Assembly: GCA_025455895.1 (NCBI GenBank)
Contig: JALOLQ010000017.1
Location: forward strand, 1-16,670
Length of the DNA stretch: 16,670 bases
Direction: 5' to 3'
From: Solirubrobacteraceae bacterium
GTDB taxonomy: Bacteria > Actinomycetota > Thermoleophilia > Solirubrobacterales > Solirubrobacteraceae
Shown: piece after piece, positions 1 to 6,813 of the stretch
How the letters are laid out: each line of letters begins with the position of its first letter
How positions within the stretch are numbered: position 1 is the first letter of the stretch
Program-made: the position numbers and the translations under genes
Notes under the pieces: model-generated
The model's input: the letters and a program-made list of their open reading frames with translations, nothing else
What the model was told of the DNA's origin: nothing
Databases searched by the model: none

Positions 1-356
1 CCGCGCTGGAAGAGCGCCTTGACCCGGTCGTGCTTGGGCGGGTCCATGGCGATGAACATCGACGTCATCAGCTCGAGCGGGAGCGCGACGTTCGTCGTGG
101 CGGTGATGCCGCCCTTCTCGGACGAGTAGGTCTGCCAGTCGCGGCTGACCTCGTAGATCCCGTCCCACGTGGTGACCGACCAGTAGCCGGGCTCCTCGGG
201 GTACTCGGTCATGCGCGCGGACCAGTGCACGGGGCACTGCGCGCGCAGCTCGCGGAACAGCTCGTGCGGCGGGCCGTCGGCCCACAGCTCGCTGCTGAAG
301 ACGAGCCGCTCCTCGATCGGCAGGTCGTCCTGGGGGGTGGTCGGTCGGGCGGACAT
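1..356 (-). CDS. Cytochrome P450, N-terminal part (gene continues past the window's left edge)
   Basis: Translating the minus strand from ATG 356 gives 118 residues with no stop up to the edge. Seen: a short proline-rich start, then GYWSVTTWDG (about residues 57-66), the first beta-sheet strand pattern of soluble bacterial P450s, and MDPPKHDRVK (104-113), the segment of helix C whose His/Arg contact the haem propionates. Known for the family: haem-thiolate monooxygenases of about 400 residues using ferredoxin and a reductase; the haem-binding Cys loop lies outside the window. The wording is closest to the CYP125/CYP142/CYP124-like actinobacterial group that oxidises sterols, terpenes or branched lipids, but the substrate cannot be told. 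The start is supported by GAGG at 365-368 read leftwards, 8 bases before ATG. There is no membrane anchor. The gene is divergent from the S45 hydrolase. Confidence 0.9.
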   Translation of the reverse strand, partial: MSARPTTPQDDLPIEERLVFSSELWADGPPHELFRELRAQCPVHWSARMTEYPEEPGYWSVTTWDGIYEVSRDWQTYSSEKGGITATTNVALPLELMTSMFIAMDPPKHDRVKALFQR

Positions 357-378
357 CGGCGGATCCTCGCGGGGGACT

Positions 379-391
379 TGACAGGGTGTCA
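379..391. promoter_or_regulatory. Palindromic operator-like site before the P450 gene
   Basis: TGACA-GGG-TGTCA is a perfect 5-bp inverted repeat around 3 bases. It lies between the proposed P450 promoter and its ribosome binding site, a usual position for a repressor roadblock. It shares GACA..GTGTCA with the sites at 13468-13478 and 13489-13499 (2 differences over 12 bases against the second copy), so the same regulator, perhaps TetR-type, may bind all three. Confidence 0.4.
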
Positions 392-409
392 GGGGGCAGG
401 GTCCGCGGA

Positions 410-438
410 ACCCTAGCGCCGGGCCCCGCGAACGTCCA
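410..438 (-). promoter_or_regulatory. Possible promoter of the P450 gene
   Basis: Read leftwards, TGGACG (438-433) and TAGGGT (415-410) are separated by 17 bases, 4 of 6 and 4 of 6 matches to the -35 and -10 consensus. Transcription would begin near 403, leaving an untranslated leader that contains the palindrome at 379-391 and the Shine-Dalgarno sequence. The call rests on motif reading only. Confidence 0.35.
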
Positions 439-471
439 TCGGCGATCTCCGAGCTTCGAGGGCCGTCGAGC

Positions 472-506
472 GGTCGATTGTGCGCCGCGGAGGCGGCGAA
501 TCGACC
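472..506. repeat. Strong imperfect hairpin in the P450/S45 intergenic region
   Basis: GGTCGATT (472-479) pairs with AATCGACC (499-506); inside it CGCCGC (483-488) pairs with GCGGCG (493-498) around a GGAG loop, leaving a 3-base bulge on one side. That gives 14 paired bases. No T run follows on either strand, so an intrinsic terminator is not indicated. It could be an operator, an RNA leader element or an extragenic palindrome. The rest of 357-540 shows only the P450 control elements and GC-rich sequence. Confidence 0.4.
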
Positions 507-540
507 ACTCGACCGACCGGGCGGCCCGTAGAGTGCCGCC

Positions 541-648
541 ATCGCCCGGCCCCGCACACCCGGCGCCCGCCGCGGGCGCGCCCCGGCCGCGCCCGTCGGC
601 GCGGACGGCCCGATCACCGTCAGCCGCGGGCGCGCCGGGGTCCCGCAG
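541..648 (+). other. Probable N-terminal coding extension of the S45 acylase without a canonical start codon
   Basis: The frame of the acylase stays open upstream of GTG 649 back to a stop at 529-531. Residues encoded by 601-648 read ADGPITVSRGRAGVPQ and continue into VSAATEADMY; this is the conserved first strand of penicillin-acylase precursors (pattern v..RD..GVPhI.A....D). No ATG, GTG, TTG or CTG occurs in frame between 532 and 648. ATC at 541 lies 6 bases after a TAGAGT box (529-534), so a leaderless start on a non-standard AUC codon is one possibility; a base error is another. Confidence 0.55.
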
Positions 649-2760
649 GTGTCGGCGGCCACCGAGGCCGACATGTACCGCGGGCTCGGCTGGTGGCACG
701 GCCGTGACCGCCCGCTGCAGATGCTGCTCACCCGCCTGGCGGGCCGGGGCCGGCTCGCCGAGCACCTCGGCGACGACGAGGACCTCGTCGCCACCGACAT
801 CGCCTTCCGCCGCCTGGACCTCGCCGGCGACGCGGCCGCCGAGGCCGAGCGGATCGCCCCGGAGGACCGCGCGCTGGTGGACGCCTACTGCGACGGCGCC
901 GCCCAGGCGCTCACGAGCGTGCCGTGGGAGCTGCGCGCCGCCGGGCTGCGTGAGGTCGAGCCGTGGACGGCGGCCGACTGCATCCTGCTCGCGCGGATGG
1001 CGGGCTGGGTCACGCTCGCCCAGAGCCAGGGCGAGATGGAGCGGCTGCTCGTCGACCTCGTGCGGGCCGGCGTCGGCGACGAGCTGCTCGAGGAGCTCTT
1101 CCCCGGCGAGCTCGGCGGGCTCGACGCGGAGCTCCTGCGCCGCCTCGAGCCGGGCGAGCCGCTGGTGCCCGCGGCGGTCCGCTGGAACGTCGCGCTGCCG
1201 CGCCCGCTGGCCTCGAACAACTGGGTGATCGCCGGCGCGCGGACCGCGAGCGGGCGCGCGATCCTCGCGAACGACCCGCACCTCGAGGTCGGCCGGCTGC
1301 CGAACGTGTGGTCGGAGATCGGCCTGCGCGCCGGCGACCGCTGGGGGCTCGGCGCGACGATGCCGGGGATCCCGGGGCTGCTCGTCGGCCGCACGAACGA
1401 CCTCGCCTGGGGCGCGACCTACGCGTTCATGGACGCGACGGACGTGTGGGTCGAGGACTGCCGCGACGGCGCCCGGCGGCGCCTGAGCGCGGACGGCGAG
1501 ACCTGGGAGCCGCTGCCCGAACGGCGCGAGACGATCCACCGCCGCGGCGCGGCTCCGCTCGAGGTCACCTTCCACGAGAGCCCCGGCCACGGCGTCCTCG
1601 ACGGCGACCCGCGCGAGCCCGGGCTGCGGCTGGCGACCCGCTGGTCGAGCGCGAGCGGCACCGGCGCCGCCTCGCTCGGGGGCATCCTCGCGCTCTTCCG
1701 CGCGAGCGGCGTGGAGCAGGGCCGCGCCGCCGCCGGGCGCCTCGAGCTCGGCTTCAACTGGGTCCTCGCCGACCGCGACGGCCACATCGGCTACCAGATG
1801 TCCGGGCTGCTGCCGCTGCGGCGCGAGGGCGTGAGCGGGCTCGTCCCGCTGCCCGGCTGGGATCCGCGCAACGACTGGCGCGGGTTCGCCCCTCCGGAGG
1901 ACCTCCCGCGCGCGCTCGACCCGCCGGAGGGGTTCCTCGTGACGGCGAACCAGGACCTCTCCGCGCTCGGCCGCCGCGACCCGCACACCGTCGCGATGGA
2001 TCCCAGCCGCGCCGACCGCATCACCGAGCGCCTCAGCGCCCGCGGCGAGGGCTGGGACGTCGCCGCCTGCCTCGACGTGCAGCGCGACCTGCGCTCCCCG
2101 CACGCGGCCGCCTACCTCGACGTCCTGCGCCCGCTGCTGCCCGCCGGGCGCAACGGCGAGCTGCTGGCCGAGTGGGACGCGACCTACGCGACCGACTCGG
2201 TCGCCGCGACGCTGTTCGAGCGCTTCCGCCGCGAGCTGCTGCTCGAGGTCTTCGGGCGCGTGCTCGGCCGCGAGCCGGTCCTGCACCTGCTCGACGAGAC
2301 CGGCATCCTCGCCGACTTCTACACCGTCTTCGACCGCGTCCTGCTGGCCGAGCGCTCGGCGTGGTTCGGGGAGCGCACCCGCGAGGAGATCTGGCGCCGC
2401 GCCGCGCTGCGCGCGCTCGCCGGGCCCGCGCGCCCGTGGGGCGACGTCCAGCAGGTCACGCTGCGCCACCTGCTGCTCGGCGGCCGCCTGCCGATGAGCG
2501 CCGGCTTCGACCGCGGCCCGCTGCCGCTGCCCGGCGGAGCGGGATCGCCGTCGCAGGGCCAGGTCTACCGCTCGGGCGGCCGCGAGACGAGCTTCGCGCC
2601 GTCGCTGCGCCTCATCACCGACTTCGCCGAGGAGGCCGTCCACACCGCGCTCGCCGGCGGGCCGTCCGACCGGCGGTTCTCACGCTGGTACGTCTCCGGC
2701 CTCGCCGACTGGGCTGCGGGCCGGCTCACGCGCCACGCCCCGCCGCCGCCCGGTCAGTAG
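649..2760 (+). CDS. Penicillin acylase family (peptidase S45) N-terminal-nucleophile amidohydrolase
   Basis: The enzyme hydrolyses an amide bond of an acylated substrate. Family members act on beta-lactams, acyl-homoserine lactones, lipopeptides or aculeacin, and the specificity cannot be read here. The precursor is cut autocatalytically into alpha and beta chains. Seen (numbering from GTG 649): MYRGLGWWHGRDRPLQM near the start; the cleavage/nucleophile site SNNW with Ser189; ANDPHL at 207-212; NWVLADRDGHIGYQ; TANQ with Asn434, matching the catalytic oxyanion-hole Asn; and RADR with Arg457, matching the conserved Arg. Length 703 is usual for S45. No clear signal peptide is seen from this start, but the true start is probably upstream (see 541-648), so export is undecided. 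Its last bases overlap the end of the convergent transporter gene. Confidence 0.9.
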   Translation: MSAATEADMYRGLGWWHGRDRPLQMLLTRLAGRGRLAEHLGDDEDLVATDIAFRRLDLAGDAAAEAERIAPEDRALVDAYCDGAAQALTSVPWELRAAGLREVEPWTAADCILLARMAGWVTLAQSQGEMERLLVDLVRAGVGDELLEELFPGELGGLDAELLRRLEPGEPLVPAAVRWNVALPRPLASNNWVIAGARTASGRAILANDPHLEVGRLPNVWSEIGLRAGDRWGLGATMPGIPGLLVGRTNDLAWGATYAFMDATDVWVEDCRDGARRRLSADGETWEPLPERRETIHRRGAAPLEVTFHESPGHGVLDGDPREPGLRLATRWSSASGTGAASLGGILALFRASGVEQGRAAAGRLELGFNWVLADRDGHIGYQMSGLLPLRREGVSGLVPLPGWDPRNDWRGFAPPEDLPRALDPPEGFLVTANQDLSALGRRDPHTVAMDPSRADRITERLSARGEGWDVAACLDVQRDLRSPHAAAYLDVLRPLLPAGRNGELLAEWDATYATDSVAATLFERFRRELLLEVFGRVLGREPVLHLLDETGILADFYTVFDRVLLAERSAWFGERTREEIWRRAALRALAGPARPWGDVQQVTLRHLLLGGRLPMSAGFDRGPLPLPGGAGSPSQGQVYRSGGRETSFAPSLRLITDFAEEAVHTALAGGPSDRRFSRWYVSGLADWAAGRLTRHAPPPPGQ

Positions 2761-3686
2761 TCCGGCGGAACCCGCGCGGGCACGCGGCCCGGCGCGGCGA
2801 GCAGCAGCGCGGCGCCGAGTACGAGCGCGGCGCCGAGCATCTGGACTCCGGTGAGGACCTCGCCGAAGACGAGCCCGGCGAGCACGACGGTCACGACCGG
2901 CTCGGTGCTCGAGAGGATCGCCGCCGAGCTCGGGCCGACGCGCGCCAGCCCGGCGAAGAACGCCGCGATCGGGCCGGCCGTCGAGACGACGGTCAGCAGC
3001 ACGAGCCACAGCCAGCCCTCGGCCTCGAAGCCGGCGTCGAGCGACCCGCTCAGCGCGCCGATCAGCGTGAACGTCGTCGCCGCGCCGGCGACGACGAGCG
3101 CGGTCAGCGCGAGCGGCGGCAGCGCCGGGCCCTCGCGGTCGGCGACGAGGATGTAGACGGTGTAGGCCAGCGCGGCGCCCAGGCCGAGCGCCACGCCGAG
3201 CGCGTCGAGCGACCCGCCGGACGCCCCCGCGAGCAGCACGACGAGGCCCACCGAGGCGAGCGCGAGCGCGGCGAGACGCCGGCGCGTCGGGCGCTCGCGG
3301 CCGATCGCGAACGACGCGAGCATCACCCACGCCGGGTACGTGTAGAGCACGAGCGCGAGCAGGGAGGCGTCCAGCCGGCGCAGCGCCGCGAAGAAGAGGC
3401 CGGCCTGGAGCGCGTAGCCGACCGCGCCGAGTGCGACGCCGACGAGCAGCGCCCGCCGGGGCGCGCGGCGCAGCGCCGCGACGAGGTCCGCGCGCACGGC
3501 GAGCAGCAGCGCGAACAGCAGCGTCGCGAAGACGAACCGGGTCGTCAGCAGGGTGAGCGTCGAGACGCCCGCGTCGTAGGCGAGCTTCCCGAAGATCGCC
3601 ATCGCCCCGAACCCGGCGGCCGAGAGCAGGCACAGCGCGACCCCGAGCGGATCGGCGGACGCGCGGCCACGGGCGGAGGCGGGCAC
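2754..3686 (-). CDS. EamA-family (drug/metabolite transporter superfamily) membrane permease
   Basis: This 310-residue protein has about ten hydrophobic helices arranged as two EamA repeats of roughly 140 residues, the usual layout for 10-TMS DMT exporters. Seen: GVALCLLSAAGFGAMAIFGK as helix 1, TRFVFATLLFALLLA, then LVLYTYPAWVMLASF at the end of the first half; the second half repeats the pattern with AAILSSTEPVVTVVLAGLVFGE, the typical E-P-V/GE signature. Known members export amino acids, nucleosides or other metabolites; the substrate here is unknown. I chose GTG 3686 because GAGG (3699-3696) is 9 bases before it, the same spacing as at the neighbouring divergent gene. ATG 3695 has its Shine-Dalgarno touching the start codon. 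The gene is tail-to-tail with the S45 gene and overlaps it by 7 bases. Confidence 0.88.
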   Translation of the reverse strand: MPASARGRASADPLGVALCLLSAAGFGAMAIFGKLAYDAGVSTLTLLTTRFVFATLLFALLLAVRADLVAALRRAPRRALLVGVALGAVGYALQAGLFFAALRRLDASLLALVLYTYPAWVMLASFAIGRERPTRRRLAALALASVGLVVLLAGASGGSLDALGVALGLGAALAYTVYILVADREGPALPPLALTALVVAGAATTFTLIGALSGSLDAGFEAEGWLWLVLLTVVSTAGPIAAFFAGLARVGPSSAAILSSTEPVVTVVLAGLVFGEVLTGVQMLGAALVLGAALLLAAPGRVPARVPPDY

Positions 3687-3695
3687 CCGCGGCAT

Positions 3696-3699
3696 CCTC
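3696..3699 (-). promoter_or_regulatory. Ribosome binding site deciding the transporter start
   Basis: Read leftwards the sequence is GCGAGGAT GCCGCGG GTG, so GAGG is 9 bases from GTG 3686. The divergent lipoprotein gene has GCGAGGAT CCGCGGG ATG with GAGG at 3738-3741, also 9 bases away. The two translation starts are near mirror images, which favours the GTG. Confidence 0.6.
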
Positions 3700-3750
3700 G
3701 CCGATGCCGCCCGGCGCCGCGCGTCCGCGCCCTGCGCGAGGATCCGCGGG

Positions 3751-4539
3751 ATGCCGCGCCTCGCCCTGCTGCCGCTCGTCCTCGCCGGCCTGGCCGCCGC
3801 GCTCGCCGGGTGCGGCGGCGACGACGGCGGCCCGGCGGCCCCCGTCCCGCCGGCGCTGCCGCTCGAGGAGACCGCCTGGCTGCTGGACGCCGACACGCTC
3901 GGCGTCAGCGGCGCCGGCGAGGTCGTCTCCTGGATCCGCTTCGGCGCCGACGGCGAGGTCACCGGCGAGGACGGCTGCAACCGCTTCACCGGCGGCTACG
4001 AGGTCGACGGCGAGAACCTGCGGCTCGGAGCGCTCGCGAGCACCCGCCGCGCCTGCGCGGGCCCGGCGGACGAGGTCGCGCGGCGCGTCACCGAGCGCCT
4101 GGAGGCCGTGCGGATCCAGACGATCGAGGACCGCACGCTGCGCCTGCGCGACGAGGAGGGCGCCGCGCTGCTCGTCTACGCCGGCAGCGCGCCCGGGGTC
4201 GAGGGCGCGTGGGAGGCGCGCTCGGTGCTCTTCGACGACGCGATCCGCGGCGTCCTCGGCGAGGCCGCCCTCACCGCCGAGTTCGCCGCCGGCGGCACGG
4301 TCACCGGCTCGACCGGCTGCAACACGTTCAGCGGAACCTTCGAGGCCGAGGGCACGAAGATCCGGATCGACCCGGGAGCGGTGACCGAGCGCGCCTGCAC
4401 GGACCCGGAGGCCCGGCGCCAGGAGCAGGGCTACCTCGAGGCGCTCGAGTCGGCGGTGCGCTTCGACCAGGTCGGCCCGCAGCTGACGCTCTACGACGAG
4501 CAGGGCCGCATGGCCGTCACCTACGCCCGCCCGGGCTGA
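3751..4539 (+). CDS. Lipoprotein with two META (DUF306/HslJ-like) domains
   Basis: Signal sequence MPRLALLPLVLAGLAAALAG is followed by Cys21 in a lipobox (LAG-C), then an acidic and proline-rich linker, so the mature protein should be lipid-anchored on the outer face of the membrane. Two META repeats follow. The first (about 40-147) has DGCNRFTGGY with Cys76 and RRACAGP with Cys102. The second (about 152-260) has TGCNTFSGTF with Cys190 and ERACTDP with Cys216. The paired Cys may form one disulphide per domain. META proteins such as E. coli HslJ are linked to novobiocin resistance and envelope stress, but the molecular role is unknown. The 262-residue length fits a tandem META protein. The gene is divergent from the transporter across a 64-base gap and convergent with the Anbu gene, with no clear terminator between. 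Confidence 0.85.
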   Translation: MPRLALLPLVLAGLAAALAGCGGDDGGPAAPVPPALPLEETAWLLDADTLGVSGAGEVVSWIRFGADGEVTGEDGCNRFTGGYEVDGENLRLGALASTRRACAGPADEVARRVTERLEAVRIQTIEDRTLRLRDEEGAALLVYAGSAPGVEGAWEARSVLFDDAIRGVLGEAALTAEFAAGGTVTGSTGCNTFSGTFEAEGTKIRIDPGAVTERACTDPEARRQEQGYLEALESAVRFDQVGPQLTLYDEQGRMAVTYARPG

Positions 4540-4554
4540 GCCGCGCGGCGGCGT

Positions 4555-5277
4555 TCACGGGCGCGCCGGCGCGTCCGGCAGGTCCTCGATCGCCTCGGCC
4601 AGGTGGCGCGCCCAGACCGCCTCGAGCTCGCCGAGGAACGGGGCGTCCGCCTCGACCCGCACGTGGTCGAGCGCGAGCGAGCCGTTGCGGTAGACGCCGA
4701 GGTCGTACGGCGGCCCGACCGAGAGGTTCGCGCGCGCGGTCATCATCATCGAGGTCAGCGCGATCTTCGCCGCCGCGGGCAGCTTCACGTGCGCGGCGAC
4801 GGCCAGCTCGAGCATGAACTTGCCGTACTTGCTCTCGCCGATCTGCAGGAACGGCCGTTCCTCGGACGCGCGGATGTAGTTGCCCTCGGGGTAGACGAGC
4901 AGGATGTCGGGCCGGTCGCCCTCGATCTGCCCGCCGAGGATCAGCGTCGCGGCGGCGTCGGCGCCGAGCGCCTCGCGATGGGACTCGGCGACCTCGCGCA
5001 GCAGCCGCCCGAGGTAGAGCGCCGCCTCGAACAGGTGGTGCACCGTCGCCAGGCTCTCGTGCTCGCCCTCGGCCGCGAGGTCGCGCTCCACGCGGTCGAG
5101 CACCTCGTGCGTCGTGGCGAGGCTGCCGGCCGACTCGATCACGAACAGCCGGTCGGGCGCGGGCTGGAGCACGTGCAGCTTGCGGAACGTCGAGATGTTG
5201 TCGACGCCGGCGTTCGTACGCGTGTCGGCGAGGAACACGAGGCCCTCGTCGAGGCGCATGGCGAGGCAGTAGGTCAT
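4555..5277 (-). CDS. Anbu-type proteasome-related protease (COG3484, Ntn hydrolase)
   Basis: The protein starts MTYCLAMRLDEGLVFLADTR and continues TNAGVDNISTFRKLHV. After removal of Met1 this gives an N-terminal Thr nucleophile, with Asp18 and Lys33 of the precursor at the places of proteasome Asp17 and Lys33. Length 240 fits Anbu (ancestral beta subunit), a relative of HslV and the 20S beta subunit. Known: Anbu forms open helical or ring assemblies; its substrates are not settled. In many bacteria it lies with an alpha-E domain protein, a circularly permuted ATP-grasp protein and a transglutaminase; none of those is here. The start has no Shine-Dalgarno but a TACGCT box 8 bases upstream, so the mRNA is probably leaderless. 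It is divergent from the amidohydrolase, 44 bases away. An alternative name is 'proteasome-type protease' or peptidase S/T1. Confidence 0.85.
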   Translation of the reverse strand: MTYCLAMRLDEGLVFLADTRTNAGVDNISTFRKLHVLQPAPDRLFVIESAGSLATTHEVLDRVERDLAAEGEHESLATVHHLFEAALYLGRLLREVAESHREALGADAAATLILGGQIEGDRPDILLVYPEGNYIRASEERPFLQIGESKYGKFMLELAVAAHVKLPAAAKIALTSMMMTARANLSVGPPYDLGVYRNGSLALDHVRVEADAPFLGELEAVWARHLAEAIEDLPDAPARP

Positions 5278-5285
5278 CGCCGCGG

Positions 5286-5291
5286 AGCGTA
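5286..5291 (-). promoter_or_regulatory. -10 box of a leaderless promoter for the Anbu gene
   Basis: Read leftwards, TACGCT is followed by 8 bases and then ATG 5277. This spacing places transcription start at or next to the A of the start codon. No good -35 hexamer is seen. Confidence 0.4.
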
Positions 5292-5306
5292 GGGGAGGAC
5301 TCCCGG

Positions 5307-5312
5307 TAGGTT
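5307..5312 (+). promoter_or_regulatory. -10 box of a leaderless promoter for the amidohydrolase gene
   Basis: TAGGTT is followed by 9 bases and ATG 5322. No Shine-Dalgarno lies at the right distance. It faces the Anbu promoter; between the two -10 boxes is a small inverted repeat GGGAG-GA-CTCCC. Confidence 0.4.
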
Positions 5313-5321
5313 CGCGCGACC

Positions 5322-6764
5322 ATGCCGCGCGAGCGCCTCGTCGTCACCAACGGCCACGTCCTCTCGATGGACCCCGCGATCGGTGAGCTGGAGCGCGGCT
5401 CGGTGCTCGTCGAGGACGGCCGGATCGCCGCGGTCACCAGCGAGGACCTGAGCGGCACCGACGCCGAGGTCCTCGACGCCGACGGCGGCGTGATCCTGCC
5501 CGGGTTCGTCGACACCCACCGCCACACCTGGCAGACCGCGCTGCGCGGCCTGTGCGCCGACTGGACGCTGGCCGACTACTTCCTCGGCGTGCGGCTCACG
5601 CTCTCCCCGCGCTACGGCCCCGGCGACGTCGGCACCGGCAACCGCGCCGGCGCGCTCGAGGCGCTCGACGCGGGCGTCACGACGATCCTCGACTTCTCGC
5701 ACTGCGTGAACACGCCCGAGCACGCCGACCGCGCGCTCGAGGGCCTCGTCCACGCCGGGATCCGGGCCGTGTTCGCCTACGGCTGCTTCGCCCCGCCGCG
5801 CGCCGAACCGCACTTCACCGCGCACGCGCAGCGGCTCGAGGACGCCCGGCGCGTGCACGCCGACATCGCCGCGCTGCCCGGGGACCTCGTGACCATGGGC
5901 CTCTCGCTCACCGAGCCGGGGCTGATCCCGTTCGCCGACACCTGCGCCGAGGTGCGGGCGGCGCGCGAGCTCGGCGTGCTGATGGCGACCCACACCGGCT
6001 GCGTCTGGGCGCAGCCCAGCGGCCTGGACCAGTTCGCCTTCCACGGGCTGCTCGGCCCGGACATCGTGCACGTGCACTGCACCGCGTGCACCGAGCGCGA
6101 CTGGGAGCACCTGAAGCGCTCGGACGGGCGGATCTCGACGAGCCCGGAGACCGAGCTGCAGATGGGCATGGGCCGCCCGCCGATCCGCCGCGCGCTCGAC
6201 GCGGGGCTCGTGCTGAGCCTCAGCTGCGACGTCATGTCCTCGAACTCGGGCGACATGTTCAGTCAGATGCGCCTCGGCCTCCAGAGCGCCCGCGCGGACG
6301 ACAACGACCTCGTCAACGCGCGCCGCGCCGACCCGACGACGCTCACCCACAGCGTCCGCGACGCGCTCGGCTGGGCGACGATCGGCGGCGCCCGTGCGCT
6401 CGGCCTCGACGACCGGATCGGCTCGCTGACCCCCGGCAAGGAGGCCGACGTGATCGTCGTCGGCCCGGGCGGCGACCGGCTCAACATGCTCGGTGTGGTC
6501 GAGCCCGCGGGCGCGGTGGTCCAGCAGGCGAACGCCTCGAACGTGCGCCACGTGCTCGTCGCCGGGCGCCCGGTCAAGCGCGACGGGCGCCTGCTCGGCG
6601 TCGACGTGCCCGCGCTGCGCCGCGAGCTCGAGGCCTCGCGCGACGGCGTGCTCGAGCGCACGCTCGCCGACGGCCCGATCCTGCCCGACCCGCGCCCGAG
6701 CTTCGACGACCTCGCCGTCGCGCTGCTGCCGAACCTGGACGTCGGGGCCCCGGGCGCGGAATAG
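5322..6764 (+). CDS. Metal-dependent amidohydrolase / deaminase (cytosine-guanine deaminase or TRZ/ATZ type)
   Basis: A composite-domain amidohydrolase: an N-terminal beta-sandwich part (LVVTNGHVLSMD), then a TIM barrel, then the returning beta-sandwich with LTPGKEADVIVV. Metal ligands visible are His66 and His68 (DTHRH), His224 (MATH), His250/His252 (VHVHC) and Asp303 (SCDVMSSNSGD); Glu278 in SPETELQMGMG fits the catalytic Glu region. This pattern belongs to the single-metal deaminases/chlorohydrolases (cytosine, guanine, S-adenosylhomocysteine deaminases, AtzA/TrzN relatives). Length 480 is normal. A cytoplasmic purine, pyrimidine or triazine-like substrate is likely, but which one is not readable. 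A basic residue between the two first His and a Ser-rich Asp loop are ordinary. No partner pathway genes adjoin it. Confidence 0.88.
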   Translation: MPRERLVVTNGHVLSMDPAIGELERGSVLVEDGRIAAVTSEDLSGTDAEVLDADGGVILPGFVDTHRHTWQTALRGLCADWTLADYFLGVRLTLSPRYGPGDVGTGNRAGALEALDAGVTTILDFSHCVNTPEHADRALEGLVHAGIRAVFAYGCFAPPRAEPHFTAHAQRLEDARRVHADIAALPGDLVTMGLSLTEPGLIPFADTCAEVRAARELGVLMATHTGCVWAQPSGLDQFAFHGLLGPDIVHVHCTACTERDWEHLKRSDGRISTSPETELQMGMGRPPIRRALDAGLVLSLSCDVMSSNSGDMFSQMRLGLQSARADDNDLVNARRADPTTLTHSVRDALGWATIGGARALGLDDRIGSLTPGKEADVIVVGPGGDRLNMLGVVEPAGAVVQQANASNVRHVLVAGRPVKRDGRLLGVDVPALRRELEASRDGVLERTLADGPILPDPRPSFDDLAVALLPNLDVGAPGAE

Positions 6765-6798
6765 GCGCCGCCGGGTTGTGCCCGCCGGCGCCGTGCGC

Positions 6799-6804
6799 GA
6801 CACT
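6799..6804 (+). promoter_or_regulatory. Weak -10-like box before the SHOCT gene
   Basis: GACACT lies 9 bases before GTG 6814, the same geometry as the TAnnnT boxes elsewhere in the window but with a poor first base. It supports GTG 6814 over the in-frame GTGs at 6778 and 6793, yet read-through from the amidohydrolase gene is equally possible. Confidence 0.25.
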
Positions 6805-6813
6805 CGCCGGGCC

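Noticed and set aside
4540..4549. GCCGCGCGGC palindrome between the META lipoprotein and Anbu genes as a terminator
   Set aside because: It has no loop and no T run, and short GC palindromes are expected by chance at this base composition.
963..4817. A 1284-codon open frame on the plus strand across three genes
   Set aside because: It is dominated by Arg, Ala, Pro and Gly, as expected from an out-of-frame reading of GC-rich coding DNA, and it crosses genes on both strands that have clear family motifs.
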